DNA of 64,000 nt from CAVZZV01 sp963779845 (GTDB lineage: Bacteria; Bacteroidota; Bacteroidia; Bacteroidales; GCA-2748055). The notes under the pieces were generated by a model. That model was given only the letters and a program-made list of their open reading frames with translations, had not been told where the DNA came from and made no database searches. Below are positions 18,039 through 27,596 of the stretch, piece by piece. Position numbers and translations under genes: made by a program. The stretch spans positions 496,001 through 560,000 of the forward strand of contig CAVZZV010000005.1 of assembly GCA_963779845.1 (NCBI GenBank), read 5' to 3'. The stretch's first letter is position 1. Every line of letters starts with the position of its first letter.

Positions 18039-19076
18039 TTATGAATTTTCCGTTCCACTGGCAGACAAATAGGTAGTATCAACAGGATTACCAACTGCAT
18101 CGTAGGAATAACGGATGATAGCGGCCCCGTTATCATTTTCAAGCAGATTGCCATCGCCGTCGAGGAATTTTCTTTCAACGACTGCTCCATGTTCGTCATA
18201 AATAAAAGAATTAACAGGAACAGACTTTCCTCCAAGTAGTTCATCATCCTGGTCGTAGGATACCTTTTCAACGACATATCCGTTGTCATCAAGCTTGTTC
18301 TCAAATTTAGCCCAACCCCAGTAAAGATTTGATAATTGACCCACAGAGTTATGAACTGAGAAGTGGGTAATGGCCCCTTTATCATTATTTTCAAACTGGA
18401 AATAGGAAACACCGACATCCCCACAGTTTTCAACCGTGCAATCATATAATGTATCGCCCATATAATTAGCCATCTTAACGGGATAACCATTATTATCATA
18501 GGAAAACCTTAATTCGTAAAAAGGGCAGAAGGGATTCATAACCGTTTCCTCATCGTTGAGGTTGTATCTCTTTTCCTGCACCATCCCGTCCGGCAGAACT
18601 TTCCATGTATAGTAGGCTATATTATTACGGTTTTCAATTTTCGTTCCGGTAGAATCCGTAAAACTCAAACCTGTACGATTTCCATTTTCATCTGTAGAAT
18701 AGACAGCCTTCCATACACCGCGATTCTTTTTTGGATTTTCATTTTCATCATAATAGGTATAGATTTCTTGTCCCGGAGCATATTCTATACCGATCCTGGA
18801 TGCCCCCATTGACGAATAGGAAAGCAATTCATTGCCACGGCGGTAGGAAACCTCAACCAATTGTCCATTATCATTGTATTCGAAGCGGTAATGATTTATC
18901 TCTTCTGCCTCCTCAGCAGTTAGCGGGTAAATGCCTTGAAAACGATCATAGGGGGTTTCAGAAAACTGAAGGTGCCGGTAATATTTTACATCCGGATCCT
19001 TATCCTGTTTTTTTGGTGAACAGGACATGATCAACGCCGTGAAGGCAATTAGTAAATAAACAATTCGAAATTTCAT
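18039..19076 (-). CDS. Lipoprotein with YD/RHS-like beta repeats
   Basis: 345 residues with a lipobox (TALIMSCSPKKQ). The mature part consists of repeated short strands of the type YRFEYNDNGQLVEVSY, ELRFSYDNNGYPVKM, AKFENKLDDNGYVVEKVSYD and IRYSYDAVGNPVDTTY. These resemble YD/RHS repeat units in a small, free-standing protein. No enzymatic motif is visible. Such lipoproteins are common in Bacteroidota but uncharacterised; cell-surface or periplasmic binding is possible. It is 36 bp downstream of a T9SS cargo gene and upstream of the rhodanese lipoprotein on the same strand, so a common transcript is possible but not shown. Confidence 0.75.
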   Translation of the reverse strand: MKFRIVYLLIAFTALIMSCSPKKQDKDPDVKYYRHLQFSETPYDRFQGIYPLTAEEAEEINHYRFEYNDNGQLVEVSYRRGNELLSYSSMGASRIGIEYAPGQEIYTYYDENENPKKNRGVWKAVYSTDENGNRTGLSFTDSTGTKIENRNNIAYYTWKVLPDGMVQEKRYNLNDEETVMNPFCPFYELRFSYDNNGYPVKMANYMGDTLYDCTVENCGDVGVSYFQFENNDKGAITHFSVHNSVGQLSNLYWGWAKFENKLDDNGYVVEKVSYDQDDELLGGKSVPVNSFIYDEHGAVVERKFLDGDGNLLENDNGAAIIRYSYDAVGNPVDTTYLSASGTENS

Positions 19077-19104
19077 AATTTTAATATTTGATTAATTTGT
19101 ATAG

Positions 19105-19881
19105 TTATTTCTCAATAATAATTTTTCTTGTCGCAATAAACCTGTCGCATTCCATCACTAAAATATAGGTACCGGAAGAAAGATTTTCCCCAATATCAAA
19201 ATTTATTGTATTTGGGCCGGTTAAAAATTTCCCCGAATGGATTTGGCGGATTAGCTGAAAGTTAATCGTATAAAGCTTGAATTTTACCAGGGATTCATCC
19301 TGAATATTGAACTTAAGAACGAATTTACCGGCAGATGGGTTTGGGTATATCTCCATTCCGGTTTCCCGGATCATCCCTGGATTTATGCTTGTTGCAGCCG
19401 GAGTGTAAATCAGCTCCATATCAGAGAAATATGTCGATGAGGTTGGATTAAGCGTAATTTTTTCAGCCCCTTTGTTAAATGACACAATGTTCAAAGGCCC
19501 CTGGGCATGTTCACTTGTAAATTCTGTAATTATTTTATAGTCTCCATCAGGAACAAGGTTCCCTGATTTATCCAGGCAATTCCAGGTTTTTGTGTGGGTA
19601 GTATGATTTGAGAGGGTTGCACCACTATTTATGTCGGTTGCACTTCCTCCGGAAGCTTTGTTCCATGTATATAAATATTGTATCCGTTTGTTGGCATCCA
19701 CCTCCAGATTCTTAACAAGTTTGTTGTTATTGTCCTCCACCCACATGGCAAAAACATGATTTGGGGAGAAACCTGATTTGGTACTAATTGTTTTAATAGA
19801 AAAATGAACTTCACCATTGGTTTGGGCAATGGACAGGAATGATAAGGAAAGAAGAAATGCAGAAAAAATAAAAATCTTCAT
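19105..19881 (-). CDS. DUF2271-domain secreted protein with type IX secretion signal
   Basis: 258 residues. The Sec signal peptide ends ...FLSIAQTNGE. The central domain has VHFSIKTISTKSGFSPNHVFAMWVEDNNN split over residues 24-52, TDINSGATLSNHTTHTKTWN and LVPDGDYKIITEFT, which I recognise as DUF2271 (predicted periplasmic, FlgD-like Ig fold). The last 75 residues are a T9SS C-terminal domain beginning MEIYPNPSAGKFVLKF and ending GTYILVMECDRFIATRKIII. The protein should therefore be exported through the outer membrane by T9SS and attached to the surface or released. In other bacteria DUF2271 proteins often sit with flavin/PepSY redox genes; no such partner is adjacent here. Confidence 0.83.
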   Translation of the reverse strand: MKIFIFSAFLLSLSFLSIAQTNGEVHFSIKTISTKSGFSPNHVFAMWVEDNNNKLVKNLEVDANKRIQYLYTWNKASGGSATDINSGATLSNHTTHTKTWNCLDKSGNLVPDGDYKIITEFTSEHAQGPLNIVSFNKGAEKITLNPTSSTYFSDMELIYTPAATSINPGMIRETGMEIYPNPSAGKFVLKFNIQDESLVKFKLYTINFQLIRQIHSGKFLTGPNTINFDIGENLSSGTYILVMECDRFIATRKIIIEK

Positions 19882-19950
19882 AGTGTTAATTTATATACAT
19901 CTCCTTTAACAATCCTTGCCCCTCTTTGTTTAAGCGACGAGAAAAGCTCT

Positions 19951-21072
19951 TCACTCAACAATAACTTTCAGCGTCTCATTGATTCTTACAGATTTGAGGC
20001 GGATAAAATAAAGGCCCTTTCCGTAAATTCCAAGATCGGGATGTTGATTCTCTGAAAGCTCTCCCCTGAACAGTCTTCTTCCGGTTACATTGAAAATTTC
20101 AATACTCTTTTCCGAGGCATTGGGAGAGTTAATTGTAATTAACCCAGAGGTTGGATTTGGGAAAATTCTCGATAATACCAGATTCTCCTTTCCTCCAGTA
20201 TTCACTTTAAAACTTTGGGAAAAGAGCCAGTCCCACACCTCCTTATTTTCATAGGTTTTTGTCCAGGAATCATGTCCCCCATTCGGATAAAGTGTAAATG
20301 CCAGGTTGGAATCTACCGGCCTGACCACCCCTTTAACAGCATTCCATCTCTTTTCCACACTATCGTATTTCATCGTATAGGTACCATCTGCAACAGTTTT
20401 ATTATCACCATAAGGATAGACATCCATTACAGAACCCCCATTTTTGGCAATTCGATCAAGATTATGGTAAGTGTTGCTTATGGGAACAGTACCGTCATTG
20501 AAATTATGAAAAGCCCAGATGGGGGTATTCAAGAGAAAAGAGGCAGGATCAGGAACAACTCCGGCCCCACAAATGGGAATGGCTGCCGCAATTTTTTCAT
20601 AATGGGCTTTCAGGGCATTCCAGGTGCCTCCTCCACCTGCACTCAACCCTGTAACGTAAACTCTGTTTAAATCAACAGGATAATGCTGCGAAAAATAGTT
20701 GTAAATAGTAAGAAAATCCGCTGAACTCATAAAACCACCGGGTGCCTGAAGGGAGATGATTATCGCAGGATAGTCCTTCCCGGATTGAATCAGTTTTGGA
20801 GGACCATGTGTCAATAATTTGACCAGTTCTGATGTTCCATTCCCCCTCTCTCCGGATCCATGGAAAAAGAATACTATGGGGAAAACTTTTCCAGGCGATG
20901 ATATAAAATCCTCAGGAAGATACTCATAATATCCAAATGGGGCATCGGTCATATCCAGGGGAACGGCGATTTGTTCGCCGGGTTGGGAGTAGGGTGGCTG
21001 TGCAAAAGTTTTAAACCCAAAACATAAGGCAATACCCAGCAGGAATTGAATGATTCTACCCTTTTTAGACAC
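19951..21072 (-). CDS. Secreted alpha/beta hydrolase (esterase/PHB-depolymerase-like) with T9SS C-terminal domain
   Basis: 373 residues. Signal peptide (GIALCFGFKTFAQPP), then an alpha/beta-hydrolase domain: oxyanion segment VFFFHGSGERGNG, nucleophile elbow GLSAGGGG (Ser), Asp in FHNFNDGTVP and His in YPNGGHDSW, giving a complete Ser-Asp-His triad. The C-terminal 75 residues form a T9SS sorting domain (LSRIFPNPTSGLITINSP ... GLYFIRL). This architecture matches extracellular feruloyl/acetyl xylan esterase-like or prolyl-oligopeptidase-like enzymes; which ester or peptide it cuts is unknown. The neighbouring T9SS cargo and a GH2 glycosidase on the same strand make a carbohydrate-related ester plausible. 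Confidence 0.88.
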   Translation of the reverse strand: MSKKGRIIQFLLGIALCFGFKTFAQPPYSQPGEQIAVPLDMTDAPFGYYEYLPEDFISSPGKVFPIVFFFHGSGERGNGTSELVKLLTHGPPKLIQSGKDYPAIIISLQAPGGFMSSADFLTIYNYFSQHYPVDLNRVYVTGLSAGGGGTWNALKAHYEKIAAAIPICGAGVVPDPASFLLNTPIWAFHNFNDGTVPISNTYHNLDRIAKNGGSVMDVYPYGDNKTVADGTYTMKYDSVEKRWNAVKGVVRPVDSNLAFTLYPNGGHDSWTKTYENKEVWDWLFSQSFKVNTGGKENLVLSRIFPNPTSGLITINSPNASEKSIEIFNVTGRRLFRGELSENQHPDLGIYGKGLYFIRLKSVRINETLKVIVE

Positions 21073-21223
21073 AATTTCTTCTTTTAATTCAACTGATCCG
21101 GAACAAATGAATCAATACAAATTATAAACGTATTTTTCCTGAATATGTTGGCTTTGAGCTCAGAATTTTTATTGATTGAATGCTCACCCGGTGTCTTAAT
21201 ATTTTGGACTGCTTTATATGAAA

Positions 21224-23032
21224 CTATCGAATTGTGTTGATCACTTCCTGATTTACCTTCCTGATCCGCTCCTCATCTACCTTCACCAATTTCCGGTCGT
21301 AAGTGAGCAACCCATTAACCTCAATTTCAACATCCGTAGTTTGGGTATATACTGCAGCAGAGATCCCTGCCTTTATTAGTTTTTTAAGAGTTTCCGCGTA
21401 TTCCACATAGGTATCGGTAACTTCGCCGGTGCTTTTGAATTTGATATAACCCCAGTTATTATCAGGTTTCCACAGGTGGCCGTCAATAGCATAACCGATT
21501 CCCCCGTATTCACCCATAACCGTTGCCCTCTGGGCATCATAGAGGTATAATTCAGGTTGTGGATAGTTATGCAGGTCAAGGATATCGCCCACAGGGAAAT
21601 GGTTTCCTCCACTGGCAGGATTCACCAGCCGTGAAGGGTCATAGGCCTGGGTCCAGGCAACGATCTCGGGGGTCTTGAACTGTCCCCATCCCTCGTTAAA
21701 AGGGACCCAAACAACTATGCTGGGGTAAGGACGGCAATAATCCATGATTTCCTTCCACTCTTTCCTGTAAGTACTTTCCCATTCCTGACTCGGCAGAGGC
21801 TCGTTTCCCTTGTAATAATTCCTTCTTTGCCATCCCGGGAAACCATCTCCATGAGGCATGTCCTGCCAAACCAATATTCCCATTTTATCGCACCAGGTAT
21901 ACCACCGGGCGGGCTCAACCTTTACATGTTTCCTTATCATATTGAATCCCAGGTCCTTTGTTTTTTGGATATCAAATTTTAAAGCCTCGTCAGTGGGTGC
22001 GGTGTATAAGCCATCGGGCCACCATCCCTGGTCCAGTGGACCAAACTGGAAAATATCTTTATTGTTAAGCTGCATCCTCATGATTCCGTTTTCGTCCCTT
22101 CCGATAGAGGATTTTCGCATAGCAAAATAGCTCTTCACCTTATCGCCCGCAATTCCATTGTTGTATAAAGTTATTTCCAGATCATAAAGGAATGGTGAAT
22201 CCGGACTCCAAAGTTTTGGATTTTCAATGTTCAATTCAACCGATTGCGTAGCAGCTGATTTTTCAATTAGTACCGTCTGTCCTTGGTCCAGTACCTTTAC
22301 CTCAATGATTTGTGAGTAAAGAGGATTGGAGACTGTTAAGTTGACCGCTGCCGAATTTCTGTCGATATCAGGAACAGTATAAACATTACTGATATAAGAT
22401 TTTTCAACAGGTTCTAACCATACTGTTTGCCAGATGCCGGTAACCGGTGTATACCAAATCCCGCTGGGATTGATTTTCTGTTTTCCCCTGGGCTGAGGGC
22501 CCTTGTCTGTCGGATCCCAAACCTTCACCATTAGTTTCTGTGTCCCTGTTGAAGTCAGAAAAGGGGTAATATCGAATGAAAACGGGACATATCCGCCCTC
22601 ATGAAATCCAATTTTAATATCGTTCACCCAAACATCAGCCCTCCAGTCGACCGCCCCAAAATTAAGGAGAACATTCTTGCTTTTCCACTTTGAAGGCACT
22701 GTAAAACTGCGCTCATACCATAAAACACTATCAGCACCAACAGTTCGCCGGACCCCTGAAAGACTGGATTCCACAGCAAAAGGGACCAATATTTTACCTT
22801 CATGTTTTTTTGATTTACCAGAATTTACGGGAAGAATGGAATAGTCCCATAAACCATTTAAATTCAACCAATCGCTGCGTTCCATAATGGGACGGGGATA
22901 TTCCGATAGCACATTGTCGGGGTCAATTTTTTGGGCCCATGCCGTTTTGATATTGTCCCCGGCAGGTTTCCATTGTGACCAGGACATTGTTGCCATTAGG
23001 GCAAGGGTTATAAACAGGAGGGTTCGTTTCAT
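21224..23032 (-). CDS. Glycoside hydrolase family 2 enzyme, 602 aa
   Basis: A Sec signal peptide (LALMATMSWSQW) is followed by the GH2 sugar-binding jelly roll (residues 45-200), the Ig-like domain (about 205-300) and a catalytic TIM barrel. The acid/base Glu is in WVPFNEGWGQ and the nucleophile Glu is in VMGEYGGIG. Other family marks are NMIRKHVKVEPARWY and DLHNYPQPELYLYD. At 602 residues it lacks the C-terminal domains of LacZ and is closer to short GH2 enzymes of the beta-glucuronidase/beta-galactosidase type. Specificity cannot be read from sequence. Periplasmic. It starts a - strand series followed by the T9SS esterase. Confidence 0.92.
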   Translation of the reverse strand: MKRTLLFITLALMATMSWSQWKPAGDNIKTAWAQKIDPDNVLSEYPRPIMERSDWLNLNGLWDYSILPVNSGKSKKHEGKILVPFAVESSLSGVRRTVGADSVLWYERSFTVPSKWKSKNVLLNFGAVDWRADVWVNDIKIGFHEGGYVPFSFDITPFLTSTGTQKLMVKVWDPTDKGPQPRGKQKINPSGIWYTPVTGIWQTVWLEPVEKSYISNVYTVPDIDRNSAAVNLTVSNPLYSQIIEVKVLDQGQTVLIEKSAATQSVELNIENPKLWSPDSPFLYDLEITLYNNGIAGDKVKSYFAMRKSSIGRDENGIMRMQLNNKDIFQFGPLDQGWWPDGLYTAPTDEALKFDIQKTKDLGFNMIRKHVKVEPARWYTWCDKMGILVWQDMPHGDGFPGWQRRNYYKGNEPLPSQEWESTYRKEWKEIMDYCRPYPSIVVWVPFNEGWGQFKTPEIVAWTQAYDPSRLVNPASGGNHFPVGDILDLHNYPQPELYLYDAQRATVMGEYGGIGYAIDGHLWKPDNNWGYIKFKSTGEVTDTYVEYAETLKKLIKAGISAAVYTQTTDVEIEVNGLLTYDRKLVKVDEERIRKVNQEVINTIR

Positions 23033-23236
23033 GGTATATCTTTTTTAAGTTTATTAAACTTCAATTTCAAATTAAATATTGAAGTAATAAAGATATAAAA
23101 ATAATTTGATCAAATCATTACTAATGCACCAAATGGACCGATTCAGGCATTGGTTCTTCGGCTCCATCCGACCATCTCCGGTTGCTGCGAACCAGGATAT
23201 TTCATCAACCTATCAATTTATAAACTTGTAAACTCA

Positions 23237-25576
23237 TCACTCCCCCCTCTTCTCCAACGATTGTAACAGTAATCTGAAATTTTCATTGCCAGGATAGTTT
23301 TCTGCCAGGATCCGTGCATATTTCAGGGCTTCATCAGGATTTCCTCTTTCAAGGTTGAGCGTAACAAGGGTATACAATAAATTGGTATCATAAGGATTTA
23401 ACAAAACTGCTTTTTTCAGTTGTTCTAATGCTTCAGCCGGTTTTCCAAGGGAATTTAGTCCAATGGCATAAACATAATTATATTGGGCATTTCCAGGTTC
23501 AAGTTCAGCGGCTTTTTTAAGATAGGGCATTGCCATTTCATTATTTTTCTTCCGGACTTCCAGCAATCCTATGGAATATTGAAGAGCTGCTATTTCGGGG
23601 TATCGGTCGATGGCCTGGCGCAATATCTTTTCCCCTTCCTCTTCCCGGCCCTGTCTCCGATAAAGGTCAGCCAGGTTCACATAAGGGGAGACCAGTCCGG
23701 GTTCAATATGAATGGCTTCCCTATAGGACGATTCTGCCTTTGCCAGATCACCCAGATTGAGGTATAAATTCCCATAATTCATATGTGTATTGGGATGATC
23801 TGAATTGATCAGCAGTGAAGCTTTATATTCTTCGATGGTTTCCGCCCGGAGATTTTTGTATCCTTCAGGAATATTCTCCTCAGGAACTACTGAAAGAATG
23901 TACCCGGCCATGATCCGTATCAGCTTGATTGAATCCGACATCAATGGTAGGCAATAGCTCAGGAGGACAGAGGGTTCCCGGTATTGAATGGCACTAAGGG
24001 CGGCATAGCGTATCAGGGGATTGCTTTCCGACATCATCCTGCCAAGAAATTGATCCGTTTCTTCGCCAGGGTAGTTTCCCAGCAATGAAATGGCCGTCGC
24101 CCTGACCATTGTCGCGGTTTTCTTATCGACGGCAAGATCTGTCAACCCTTTCCTGGCGGATGGATAATTCTTTCGGGCCTCAAAAAATACCTCCCCATAA
24201 TGAGGTTTAGATAGAAGCTTATCACCATACCATTTTTTCAGATAACCGGTAGCCCATTCGACAGATTTATCGGCATGGCACTGATTGCATGCATTGGGTG
24301 TACCAAGTTTTTCTGAAAGATCCGGACGCGGCACCCGAATGCTATGGTCCCTTCGCGGGTCAATCTGCATATAAGTATTTTCATGCATATGACATTCATA
24401 ACAAGAGGCTCCTTCTTTTGCCGGATCGTGAAAATGATGTTTCCGTCCTCCGAATTCGGAAGCCAGATGACAACGGTAACAAAGTGCATTCCCCTGTACA
24501 TAGATTTTTCCACTGTGGGGCTCATGACAATCCTTACAGTTAACACCTGCCATATACATTTTACTTTGAAGGAATGAACCGTAAACATATACCTCATCCA
24601 GAATTTGCCCGTCAGGGTAATAAAGCCCCTCTTCAAGCAATGAAGGCCAATGTGTGTTCAACAGTGAACCACCATAAAAGTAATCTTCAGTAATCACCGA
24701 TCGTCGGGAATGACAGCGGGCGCACATCTGTACCACATTGTCATTATCACGGGCCACCGACCTTCTGGCAGTAACAGAATCCGGATCAAATACCCAACTT
24801 GCATTATCAGTGTCTTTTAGCCTGATGGCTAATCCCATATCGGGAAAGGACTCCGGGTCGCCCCCGTTCTCAACAATATCCGCCCACTTTAGGTGATCGG
24901 AGCCGGGTCCATGGCAAGCCTCGCAGGAGACATCAATTTCTGACCAGGTGGTATGATAATTTTTGGTTTCGAAATTGTAGTTTTTTCTCAGATTGGTAGA
25001 ATGGCATTCAGAACACATATAATTCCAGTTCTGGAGAATTTTTGTCCAATACAGCACATCATCGGGTTTAATTTCTTCATCCCCATAAACATGAAACCAT
25101 CTTTGACCCCCTTGCTCTTTTGGCCGGGTATCCCAGCAAAGAGGAAGGCACTGGTACCTGCCTCCGGGAAACTCAATAAGATATTGTTGCAAAGGCCTGA
25201 CGCCGAAGGTATACTTAATCTCATATTCCTGCATCTTTCCTTCAGGACCCTGGGTGTATACATAAAATTTGCCGGCTCTCCTGGTAAACTTTGAATCTAC
25301 TCCAAAATGGGAAAAAGTAACATCATTGAAATCGCCCAGTACAAATTCTTCCGTGGCAGGTTGCATAGCCTGATCGTGATCTGAGCCCAGGAACAAATGG
25401 TATTGACTTTCATGACATTCCTTACAGCTCTCGCGTCCAACATAGGCTGCCGTTCCGGGTACATCTGTGTTTTCATTCTTATCTCCCGGTTTCTTCCTTT
25501 TGCAGTTGGACAAGATCAAAAGTAACGCAAAACCTGTTAGGAGAAGGGCTAAAAAAAAGTGTCTGTAACTTTTCAT
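23237..25576 (-). CDS. Octaheme c-type cytochrome lipoprotein with HEAT-like and TPR domains
   Basis: 779 residues. The N-terminal lipobox is LLILSNCKRKK. Eight CxxCH haem-binding motifs follow: CKECH, CSECH, CEACH, CARCH, CKDCH, CYRCH, CYECH, CNQCH, all in the first 440 residues. The spacing and the pattern SCKECHESQYHLF...GSDHDQAM resemble the cytochrome c554/doubled-CXXCH group found with TPR tails in environmental Bacteroidota and Planctomycetota. A helical HEAT-like part (about 450-560) precedes four TPR units (residues 590-779, e.g. HMNYGNLYLNLGDLAKAESS). Periplasmic, lipid-anchored electron carrier or oxidoreductase; the electron partner is not known. It is divergent from the Rieske/cytochrome b operon (137 bp between starts), which suggests a shared role. 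Confidence 0.9.
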   Translation of the reverse strand: MKSYRHFFLALLLTGFALLLILSNCKRKKPGDKNENTDVPGTAAYVGRESCKECHESQYHLFLGSDHDQAMQPATEEFVLGDFNDVTFSHFGVDSKFTRRAGKFYVYTQGPEGKMQEYEIKYTFGVRPLQQYLIEFPGGRYQCLPLCWDTRPKEQGGQRWFHVYGDEEIKPDDVLYWTKILQNWNYMCSECHSTNLRKNYNFETKNYHTTWSEIDVSCEACHGPGSDHLKWADIVENGGDPESFPDMGLAIRLKDTDNASWVFDPDSVTARRSVARDNDNVVQMCARCHSRRSVITEDYFYGGSLLNTHWPSLLEEGLYYPDGQILDEVYVYGSFLQSKMYMAGVNCKDCHEPHSGKIYVQGNALCYRCHLASEFGGRKHHFHDPAKEGASCYECHMHENTYMQIDPRRDHSIRVPRPDLSEKLGTPNACNQCHADKSVEWATGYLKKWYGDKLLSKPHYGEVFFEARKNYPSARKGLTDLAVDKKTATMVRATAISLLGNYPGEETDQFLGRMMSESNPLIRYAALSAIQYREPSVLLSYCLPLMSDSIKLIRIMAGYILSVVPEENIPEGYKNLRAETIEEYKASLLINSDHPNTHMNYGNLYLNLGDLAKAESSYREAIHIEPGLVSPYVNLADLYRRQGREEEGEKILRQAIDRYPEIAALQYSIGLLEVRKKNNEMAMPYLKKAAELEPGNAQYNYVYAIGLNSLGKPAEALEQLKKAVLLNPYDTNLLYTLVTLNLERGNPDEALKYARILAENYPGNENFRLLLQSLEKRGE

Positions 25577-25671
25577 CGTGATAGATTAAGGCCGAATATC
25601 AATTTAATTTCAAATGTATATAAATTAGGAATTATTTGATGTGAATGAGTGTAATTCAAAAAGAATCTTAA

Positions 25672-25679
25672 TAATTTTG
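25672..25679 (+). promoter_or_regulatory. -7 box (TAATTTTG) for the Rieske/cytochrome b operon
   Basis: TAATTTTG matches the Bacteroidota -7 consensus TAnnTTTG exactly and lies 35 bp before the Rieske start. That would place transcription about 28 nt before the ATG. No well-spaced TTTG -33 element is visible, so confidence is moderate. Confidence 0.5.
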
Positions 25680-25713
25680 GGCATTGTGTTCCCTATCCAA
25701 TAATGGAGAAAAA

Positions 25714-26118
25714 ATGAACCGAAAGTCATTTCTTAAAAAACTTGCCGCGATTCTTTCCACTGTGGCAGTTTCACTTGGCGGACTTAGTATTTTAAGGCAG
25801 TGGGTCCCAGTTTCCTTTGTGCGTGGAAAAAAGATTAAGATTGGGAAACCCTACCAATATCCGATGGACAGTTATACCTTTATCGACAAGAGTGGCATTT
25901 ACATTTATCGCGACCATGAAGGGGCAAGTGCTGTTTCCGCGGTATGCACCCACCTGGGCTGCATTGTGCACCGGGAGGATGATAAATTTATCTGCCCCTG
26001 CCATGGCTCGGTATTCAACAATAATGGAGAAGTACTCTCCGGTCCTGCGCCCACAGACTTGAAATGGTTTCCTGTGGAAAAAGGGATAGATGGAAGTTTG
26101 ATTGTGAATACGGGTTGA
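25714..26118 (+). CDS. Rieske [2Fe-2S] protein of a bc-type complex
   Basis: 134 residues from the ATG at 25714. One N-terminal membrane helix (residues 7-28) anchors the protein; the twin-arginine signal usual for exported Rieske proteins is not obvious. The cluster-binding boxes are complete: CTHLGC (box 1, Cys and His) and CPCHGS (box 2). The length is short, as in menaquinol-oxidising complexes. Its function is to take electrons from the quinol and hand them to a c-type cytochrome. It is the first gene of an operon with cytochrome b and a multihaem cytochrome c. Translation starts 10 codons inside an open frame; the ATG after GGAG is preferred. Confidence 0.92.
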   Translation: MNRKSFLKKLAAILSTVAVSLGGLSILRQWVPVSFVRGKKIKIGKPYQYPMDSYTFIDKSGIYIYRDHEGASAVSAVCTHLGCIVHREDDKFICPCHGSVFNNNGEVLSGPAPTDLKWFPVEKGIDGSLIVNTG

Positions 26119-26190
26119 AACTGTGAATACGGATTGATACTTTATACAATAACAAACCTTATAAACTAATAAACTTAAACCAATTTCTCC

Positions 26191-27587
26191 TTGTCCCGTT
26201 CCACTATTATAAATAAAAACTTTTTCCTGCACATTCACGCCCCGCGTGTACACCCGCATTCTCTCAATCCTTATTACAGTTTTGGACTTGGGATCATGCT
26301 TGGTTTTCTGTTTCTGATCATGCTATTCACAGGAGTAACTCTGCTTTTCTATTATACCCCCTCTGTGGAAAGTGCATACAATTCGGTTAAGGACATTAAT
26401 TACATCGTGCCCGGCGGGAGGATGATCCGGAATATTCACCGGTGGGCGGGGCATGGCATGGTATTGCTCACATTTCTTCACCTGATAAGGGTATTCCTCA
26501 CCGCTTCTTATTAGGGACCCGTCTTTTAAACTGGGTGATCGGTATCGGACTGTTCCTGGTAATATTGCTTATGAGTTTCAGTGGTTATCTGCTTCCATGG
26601 GACCAACTCGCCTACTGGGCGGTAACCATAGGAGCCAATATTGCTTCTTCCGCGCATGAATTAACCGATTTAATGGGAATTACCTCCTTTCTGGATATAG
26701 GAAGTTTTCTTAAAAAAATTCTTATCGGCGACGACATGGTAGGTCAGGCGGCTTTGACCCGCTTTTTTGCGATGCATATTTTCTTTCTTCCAGTCACTTT
26801 TATAATCCTGACTTCTGTGCATTTGTGGAGGATCCGGAAAGATGGTGGATTAAGCCGTCCGGCATTGGTTTCAAGGGCTCCATCCACCGAAAAGCCGGGC
26901 TTCTCACGACCTGAAGACACTCAGGTAAAGCTAGTGACAAGAGAGAAAACTGAAAAATGGTATTCATGGCCCATTGTTCCCTGGATTGAATTGGGAATCT
27001 TTTTACTCCTGATTGCAGTCCTTTTACTTATTTCAACCTTTGCAGACGCCCCGCTTATGGAAAGGGCCAACCCAAACCTTCCCGAAAATCCGGCAAAATC
27101 TCCCTGGTATTTCCTCGGTATACAGGAACTCGTATCCTATTCTGCCTTTACCGGAGGAATATTAATTCCGATTCTCTTTTTGGTTTTTCTCATTTCAATT
27201 CCATTTATCGACAGGGAAAAAAAGTATTCCGGTTATTGGTTCTCAGGAAAAGAGGGTCTTCATATTCTGCTTGGAGCAGTGCTGCTTGGAGCCGCGATAA
27301 CCATCCTGAATCTTTTCATTTATGTAAAGTTTGGCTGGCTTCGCGACTGGTTTCCAGGCCTTTCTCAAGTCTGGGTATTAATTTTCAATCCCGCCTCCCT
27401 TATGGCATTTTGTTTCATTTTCTATTCCCTTTGGGTGAGAAAACGGAAAGGATCCAACCGTATGGGGGCAATTGCCCTTTTTTCCTGTGCGATGACGGCA
27501 TTTCTTATTCTAACGGTGGTTGGCATATGGTTTCGGGGGCCAAACTGGGAATTTTACTGGTCTTCCGCACAATGGCCAAAAATCTGA
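26191..27587 (+). pseudogene. Cytochrome b of a Rieske/cytochrome b complex, one frameshift
   Basis: The first frame (TTG start 26191) gives residues 1-108 including HSLNPYYSFGLG, IRNIHRWAGHGMVLLTFLHL with haem-b His ligands, and ends RVFLTASY-stop at 26514. The +1 frame continues directly as LGTRLLNWVIGIGLF, then SFSGYLLPWDQLAYWAVTIG (with the quinol-site PW), the second His pair in RFFAMHIFFLP...SVHLW, and the C-terminal subunit IV-like part with SPWYFLGIQELVSY. Adding one base near 26512 restores about 465 residues with all four haem ligands. The break falls inside the four-helix core, not at the natural b6/subunit IV border, so it is not a split gene. It is either a sequencing indel or a true lesion that would disable the complex. 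Confidence 0.88.
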
Positions 27588-27596
27588 CAGAGAGCG

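Noticed and set aside
26191..26514. Cytochrome b as a naturally split b6/subunit IV pair
   Set aside because: The break lies after about 108 residues inside the four-helix haem core, not at the b6/IV boundary, and the next frame continues without a gap.
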